Assembly: GCA_016787375.1 (NCBI GenBank)
Contig: JAEUUM010000557.1
Span: 1 to 10,746, forward strand
Source: Saprospiraceae bacterium
GTDB lineage: Bacteria > Bacteroidota > Bacteroidia > Chitinophagales > Saprospiraceae
DNA length: 10,746 nt
Reading direction: 5' to 3'
The notes beneath the pieces are model-generated. The model searched no databases, was not told the DNA's origin, and worked only from the letters and a program-made list of their open reading frames with translations. Position numbers and translations under genes: made by a program. Positions 8,124 to 10,746 of this stretch are shown one piece after another (position 1 is the stretch's first letter; each line of letters opens with the position of its first letter).

Positions 8124-8151
8124 TCCGAATCATGGATGCCATCATTATTTT
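8106..8151 (-). terminator. Hairpin with T-tract on the minus strand (terminator of the kinase/regulator transcript or leader element)
   Basis: A 10-bp A/T-rich stem pairs 8110-8119 with 8142-8151; a short ATCC/GGAT helix can form inside the loop. On the minus strand it is followed by eight T (8113-8106), which fits intrinsic termination of transcripts coming from the response regulator gene. It lies upstream of the predicted operon start site, so it should insulate that operon rather than sit in its leader. Confidence 0.5.
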
Positions 8152-8164
8152 CTATAATCACAGT

Positions 8165-8198
8165 TGGTTCAGCCTACACCTAATGAACCACCTTTTTT
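8165..8198 (+). other. Small hairpin followed by T6 on the plus strand
   Basis: A 7-bp inverted repeat, TGGTTCA (8165-8171) and TGAACCA (8184-8190), encloses a 12-base loop. On the plus strand it is followed by CC and six T (8193-8198). The stem is short and the loop large, and no plus-strand gene is seen just upstream, so a terminator role is uncertain. Confidence 0.3.
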
Positions 8199-8295
8199 GT
8201 TACAAATTAGTTAAAATAGTTGCAACCGAAATTAATTTTAGATGCAAATCGTTGATAATTCGATAATGGTTTTTAGTTGGTTTTGTTTGTTAGTG

Positions 8296-8326
8296 TCCGG
8301 GGTTGGTCTACTGACCCCGGATTTTT
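8296..8326 (+). terminator. G+C-rich hairpin with T5 on the plus strand, just downstream of the response regulator gene
   Basis: TCCGGGGTTGG (8296-8306) pairs with CTGACCCCGGA (8311-8321), including two G-T wobble pairs, around the tetraloop TCTA. This is the most G+C-rich stretch of the intergenic region. The run of T (8322-8326) follows on the plus strand, whereas both neighbouring operons are on the minus strand. It lies 22 bases past the regulator's stop, so it may act as a 3'-end hairpin without a U-tract for that operon, or end an unannotated plus-strand RNA. Confidence 0.5.
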
Positions 8327-8343
8327 ACATTTTAAGCACAAGA

Positions 8344-9069
8344 TTATAATTTATTCTCACCTATAATTTGTAATAATTCATCTTTGTAGTTCTTTCCCAC
8401 CGGAAGTTGTTTAAGTTGACCTTTGAAACTAATTTCAACCATGCTGCCATTCAGGGCAGATATTTTTTTCAGATTTACAATAAACGAACGATGGATTCTT
8501 TTAAAATTTTTAGAGTCAAGCTTTTCCTCAAGACTTTTCATTGTTTGTAAGGTTATGATCCTGGTTTGTTCTAACCAAATTATTACATAATCTTTGAGAC
8601 CTTCTACATACGTTATTTCATTGTAGTTTATCTTCATCAATTTTTTGTCAGCTTTCACAAAGAAGAAGTCCTTGTCATCCAAAGGCTCATTTTCATTGAC
8701 CTTATTTTTATTTAAATAATCCTTGAGTTTGTTTACAGATTTAAAAAATCGTTCGAATGATATTGGCTTCAATAAATAATCCAATGCGTCTAATTCAAAA
8801 CCATCAAGGGCAAAGTTTGGATAAGCAGTTGTAAAGATCACTAAAGGAGGATTTGTGAGACTCTTCATAAATTCGATACCTGTCATTTGAGGCATTTGGA
8901 TGTCCAAAAATATTGCGTCAACATGATTTTGAGAGAGAACTTTTCCAGCCTCCATTGCATTTGAGCACCTAGCAACCAAATGCAGATCAGGAATTTGGTT
9001 AACAAAAGTTTCAAGGATGTCCAGTGCGAGGGGTTCATCATCTACTATTAGTACGTTGATTTTATTCAT
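8344..9069 (-). CDS. LytTR-family response regulator
   Basis: This 241-residue regulator has a CheY-like receiver (about 4-120) with acidic residues 10-11, phosphoacceptor D56 (FLDIQMP), T80 and K101 (LLKPIS). A LytTR DNA-binding domain (about 135-236) follows, containing VEGLKDYVIIW and RIHRSFIVNL, both typical of the AgrA/LytR/AlgR family. It presumably binds promoter DNA once phosphorylated by the kinase encoded just upstream. Its ATG overlaps the kinase stop as ATGA (9069-9066), so the two are translated together. Targets cannot be told from the window; LytTR sites are normally paired direct repeats, and none is obvious in the flanking intergenic DNA. Confidence 0.93.
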   Translation of the reverse strand: MNKINVLIVDDEPLALDILETFVNQIPDLHLVARCSNAMEAGKVLSQNHVDAIFLDIQMPQMTGIEFMKSLTNPPLVIFTTAYPNFALDGFELDALDYLLKPISFERFFKSVNKLKDYLNKNKVNENEPLDDKDFFFVKADKKLMKINYNEITYVEGLKDYVIIWLEQTRIITLQTMKSLEEKLDSKNFKRIHRSFIVNLKKISALNGSMVEISFKGQLKQLPVGKNYKDELLQIIGENKL

Positions 9070-10112
9070 ATTTCATTGTTTAAATTTATGTTTAGTAAAA
9101 CGGTATATAATTCTTGAGTATCGATGATTTCTAAAGTATGCTGATCGGGATAAATCATATCCAAACGCTTTTGAGCATTGATTAAACCAATTCCCCCAAT
9201 TTTGTTGTTCTGTTTTTGTTGAAATTCAGTTTTTGAATTTTCAATTTTAAATTCCAGGATTTGGCCTGAAATTCGAAAGTGTATGTTGACAAAGCCAAAA
9301 TCAATACTGGTTGAAATACCATGCTTAAATGCATTTTCCAAAAATGATATAATAATAAGTGGAGCTATCATCAATGAGTCGGTATTTCCCTCAATCCTAA
9401 AATCAATGTGAATGCTATCCGGTTGTCTGAGTTTTTCCAGTTCAATATAGTTTTGAAGGTAAATCAGTTCATTTTCAAGGGGCACAAATTTTTCATTACA
9501 TTCATATAGCATGTATCTCATCATTTCTGAGAGTTTAATTACAACATCAGGGGCTTTGTCAGATTTTTTTAAGGTTAAAGCATAAAGACTGTTTAATGTA
9601 TTGAAAAGAAAATGAGGATTGATTTGAGATTTTAAAAAATTTAGTTCTGATTGCATGTTTCGATTCTCCAATTCTCTTTTCTCTCTTTTTTGAAATATCC
9701 AGTCCTTGATTATTACAAAAACGGTGCTAGCCCCAACAATAAAAAAATTAAAGAAGTAATAGTAATTTTTTAACTTTAGTAATTCTGCTTTTTCAAAAGG
9801 GTCATTGAAAGCAATAATATAGAGTAAAAAAGAATAAATCGGAGTTACGATTATTACAAATAAAATTAATACCAGAAAATAAGCAGGATAGCGTTTGTCT
9901 TGGAAGTAATTGGGGATTAAATAATAGATGTTGCCATAAACCATGGTTGCATAAAAGGCGACATTTATAAATTGTTTTAAAACAATAGAAGCAATTGGAC
10001 CATGGGTAGTGGAATACTCCATGAAGCTCAAAAACACGAAACTAAACAACCAAAATAAAAGGTGTTGCCCAATTTTTTGTTTTGTCAAAAATGATAACAG
10101 CTTTTCAATCAT
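9066..10112 (-). CDS. LytS/YehU-type membrane sensor histidine kinase
   Basis: This 348-residue kinase has four predicted membrane segments (about 17-33, 42-64, 77-101, 117-137) with only short loops between them, then a charged, probably coiled-coil linker (139-163). The His_kinase domain has SQINPHFLFNTLNSL with phosphoacceptor H167. The ATPase part shows the N-box ENAFKHG (259-265) and the glycine box GGIGL (306-310). No extracellular sensor domain is present, so the signal is probably sensed within or near the membrane. The gene is coupled to the LytTR regulator by a 4-base ATGA overlap, the standard arrangement of this family in Bacteroidota. The ATG at 10112 is followed directly by the first membrane region, and no better start was seen. 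The signal is unknown. Confidence 0.93.
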   Translation of the reverse strand: MIEKLLSFLTKQKIGQHLLFWLFSFVFLSFMEYSTTHGPIASIVLKQFINVAFYATMVYGNIYYLIPNYFQDKRYPAYFLVLILFVIIVTPIYSFLLYIIAFNDPFEKAELLKLKNYYYFFNFFIVGASTVFVIIKDWIFQKREKRELENRNMQSELNFLKSQINPHFLFNTLNSLYALTLKKSDKAPDVVIKLSEMMRYMLYECNEKFVPLENELIYLQNYIELEKLRQPDSIHIDFRIEGNTDSLMIAPLIIISFLENAFKHGISTSIDFGFVNIHFRISGQILEFKIENSKTEFQQKQNNKIGGIGLINAQKRLDMIYPDQHTLEIIDTQELYTVLLNINLNNEI

Positions 10113-10130
10113 GTTTGTAAAATTACAAAC
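10113..10130. promoter_or_regulatory. 18-bp inverted repeat abutting the kinase start codon
   Basis: GTTTGTAA and TTACAAAC are perfect 8-base arms around an AA spacer, ending one base before the kinase ATG on the minus strand. The site could be an operator or an mRNA hairpin that covers the start. On the minus strand it also contains TAATTTTA, a 7-of-8 match to TAnnTTTG. Low base complexity makes chance possible. Confidence 0.35.
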
Positions 10131-10203
10131 TAAATAACCAATTCTGAGCTATGCAAAAAACAATAGACCAATTCATTTATTATTTAGATGAATTTTGAAA
10201 TGT

Positions 10204-10211
10204 TATCTTTG
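10204..10211 (+). promoter_or_regulatory. Bacteroidota -7 promoter element for the pterin operon
   Basis: TATCTTTG matches TAnnTTTG exactly and sits 18 bases before the ATG at 10230, giving a very short leader of about 12 bases. No clean TTG -33 element is present at the usual distance; TTTAG at 10183-10187 is the nearest approximation. Confidence 0.5.
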
Positions 10212-10229
10212 CAAAAATAAATCTTTGGT

Positions 10230-10646
10230 ATGGCAATAGCATATCTAACTAGGAGGGAGAGATTCAATGCTGCTCATAAATTGTGGGTAAATGAATGGGA
10301 TGCTGCAAAAAATGTAGAAATGTTCGGAAAGTGCGCAAACAGCAACTGGCATGGACATAACTATGCACTTGAAGTTACTGTAAAAGGAACACCTGATCCA
10401 ATGACCGGATTCGTTATTGACGCAAAAAAGTTGAGCAAAATTATCAATGATGAAGTAGTCGAGAAACTAGACCATAAAAATTTAAATCTAGATGTGGACT
10501 TTATTCCAAAAAATATTCAACCAACTACAGAAAATCTTGTTGTGTTAATTTGGAAACAGCTGAAACCAAAAATTACAGGTTGTGAGCTTTTTAAAATTAA
10601 ACTTCAAGAGACAGAAACCATTTCGGCTGAATATTATGGTGAATAA
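10230..10646 (+). CDS. 6-pyruvoyltetrahydropterin synthase family enzyme (PTPS / QueD family)
   Basis: This 138-residue enzyme acts on 7,8-dihydroneopterin triphosphate. Zinc ligands are H16 (AAHKL), H41 and H43 (HGHNY). The catalytic cysteine is C35 in FGKCAN, with D81-H82 in LDHKNL completing the catalytic set and a late glutamate in QETET. The cysteine-to-histidine spacing is C-x5-H-x-H, as in animal 6-pyruvoyltetrahydropterin synthase, rather than C-x3-H-x-H as in E. coli QueD. The LDHKNLNLDV and TTENL segments and the C-terminal GE also resemble the animal enzyme. Automatic annotation would probably say 6-carboxytetrahydropterin synthase (QueD). The motif favours the tetrahydrobiopterin branch, but this is inference. 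folE follows 11 bases downstream, so the two genes form an operon catalysing successive steps. Length is normal for the family. Confidence 0.9.
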   Translation: MAIAYLTRRERFNAAHKLWVNEWDAAKNVEMFGKCANSNWHGHNYALEVTVKGTPDPMTGFVIDAKKLSKIINDEVVEKLDHKNLNLDVDFIPKNIQPTTENLVVLIWKQLKPKITGCELFKIKLQETETISAEYYGE

Positions 10647-10657
10647 TAAATTTAAAA

Positions 10658-10746
10658 ATGAACTTAGATTCAACTAAACCACTTTCCTCTGATGTTCTCA
10701 GGATTAAAGAAAGTTACAAGGATGTTTTGAACCTACTCGGTGAAGA
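10658..10746 (+). CDS. folE: GTP cyclohydrolase I (FolE), N-terminal fragment cut by window end
   Basis: Only 29 codons are visible, from the ATG at 10658. They read into KESYKDVLNLLGE, the helix and turn that open the GTP cyclohydrolase I fold just before its usual PxREGL stretch. The ATG is 11 bases after the PTPS-family stop codon, behind an A-rich stretch without a Shine-Dalgarno sequence. The enzyme would convert GTP to 7,8-dihydroneopterin triphosphate, the substrate of the upstream gene product. Identification rests on a short segment plus context; the catalytic residues lie outside the window. Confidence 0.75.
   Translation, partial: MNLDSTKPLSSDVLRIKESYKDVLNLLGE

Noticed and set aside
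8086..8145. A 19-codon minus-strand frame beginning ATGATGGCATCC in the gap before the oxidoreductase gene
   Set aside because: It runs through the hairpin and T-tract (encoding a run of aromatic residues), would begin upstream of the predicted transcription start, and has no ribosome site or recognisable content.

Overview
The window looks like chromosomal DNA of a low-G+C member of the Bacteroidota. Three things point there. The first gene encodes a giant surface protein with SprB-type repeats and a C-terminal type IX secretion (T9SS) sorting domain, a system largely confined to this phylum. Intergenic regions carry matches to the phylum-specific -7 promoter element TAnnTTTG. Shine-Dalgarno sequences are weak or absent. 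The order within the phylum cannot be fixed from the sequence.

Layout: (1) 1-3264, plus strand, is the 3' part of a T9SS-exported multidomain protein. It has an N-terminal thioredoxin fold with an intact CGPC motif, then two SprB repeats, four tandem PKD/Ig-like repeats, one classical PKD domain, four more SprB repeats and the sorting domain. (2) A probably bidirectional terminator at 3288-3324 separates it from a convergent minus-strand operon. (3) 8056-3391, minus strand, is a three-gene energy-metabolism operon. It encodes a GltD-like FAD/NAD(P) oxidoreductase with a C-terminal 2x[4Fe-4S] ferredoxin domain, a gamma-alpha-fused 2-oxoacid:ferredoxin oxidoreductase subunit (KorA) and the TPP/[4Fe-4S] beta subunit (KorB). 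(4) 8057-8343 is a hairpin-rich intergenic region with a promoter for that operon. (5) 10112-8344, minus strand, is a translationally coupled LytS/YehU-type membrane histidine kinase and LytTR response regulator. (6) A divergent promoter region at 10113-10229 leads to the plus-strand pterin genes: a 6-pyruvoyltetrahydropterin synthase-like enzyme followed 11 bases later by the start of folE (GTP cyclohydrolase I), cut by the window end.

How the genes work together: KorAB would interconvert 2-oxoglutarate (or a related 2-oxoacid) plus CoA with succinyl-CoA, CO2 and low-potential electrons. The first gene of that operon supplies both a ferredoxin-like domain and a flavin/pyridine-nucleotide module, so the three products together could form a self-contained NAD(P)-linked 2-oxoacid oxidoreductase. 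FolE makes dihydroneopterin triphosphate, the substrate of the upstream PTPS-family enzyme. The kinase and regulator form a two-component pair whose signal and targets are not visible here.

Nothing in the window is a clearly undescribed system. The observations most worth following are the flavo-ferredoxin/KorAB operon, the tetrahydrobiopterin-type (rather than QueD-type) motif of the PTPS homologue, the redox domain on a surface repeat protein, and the cluster of oppositely oriented hairpins at 8106-8326.
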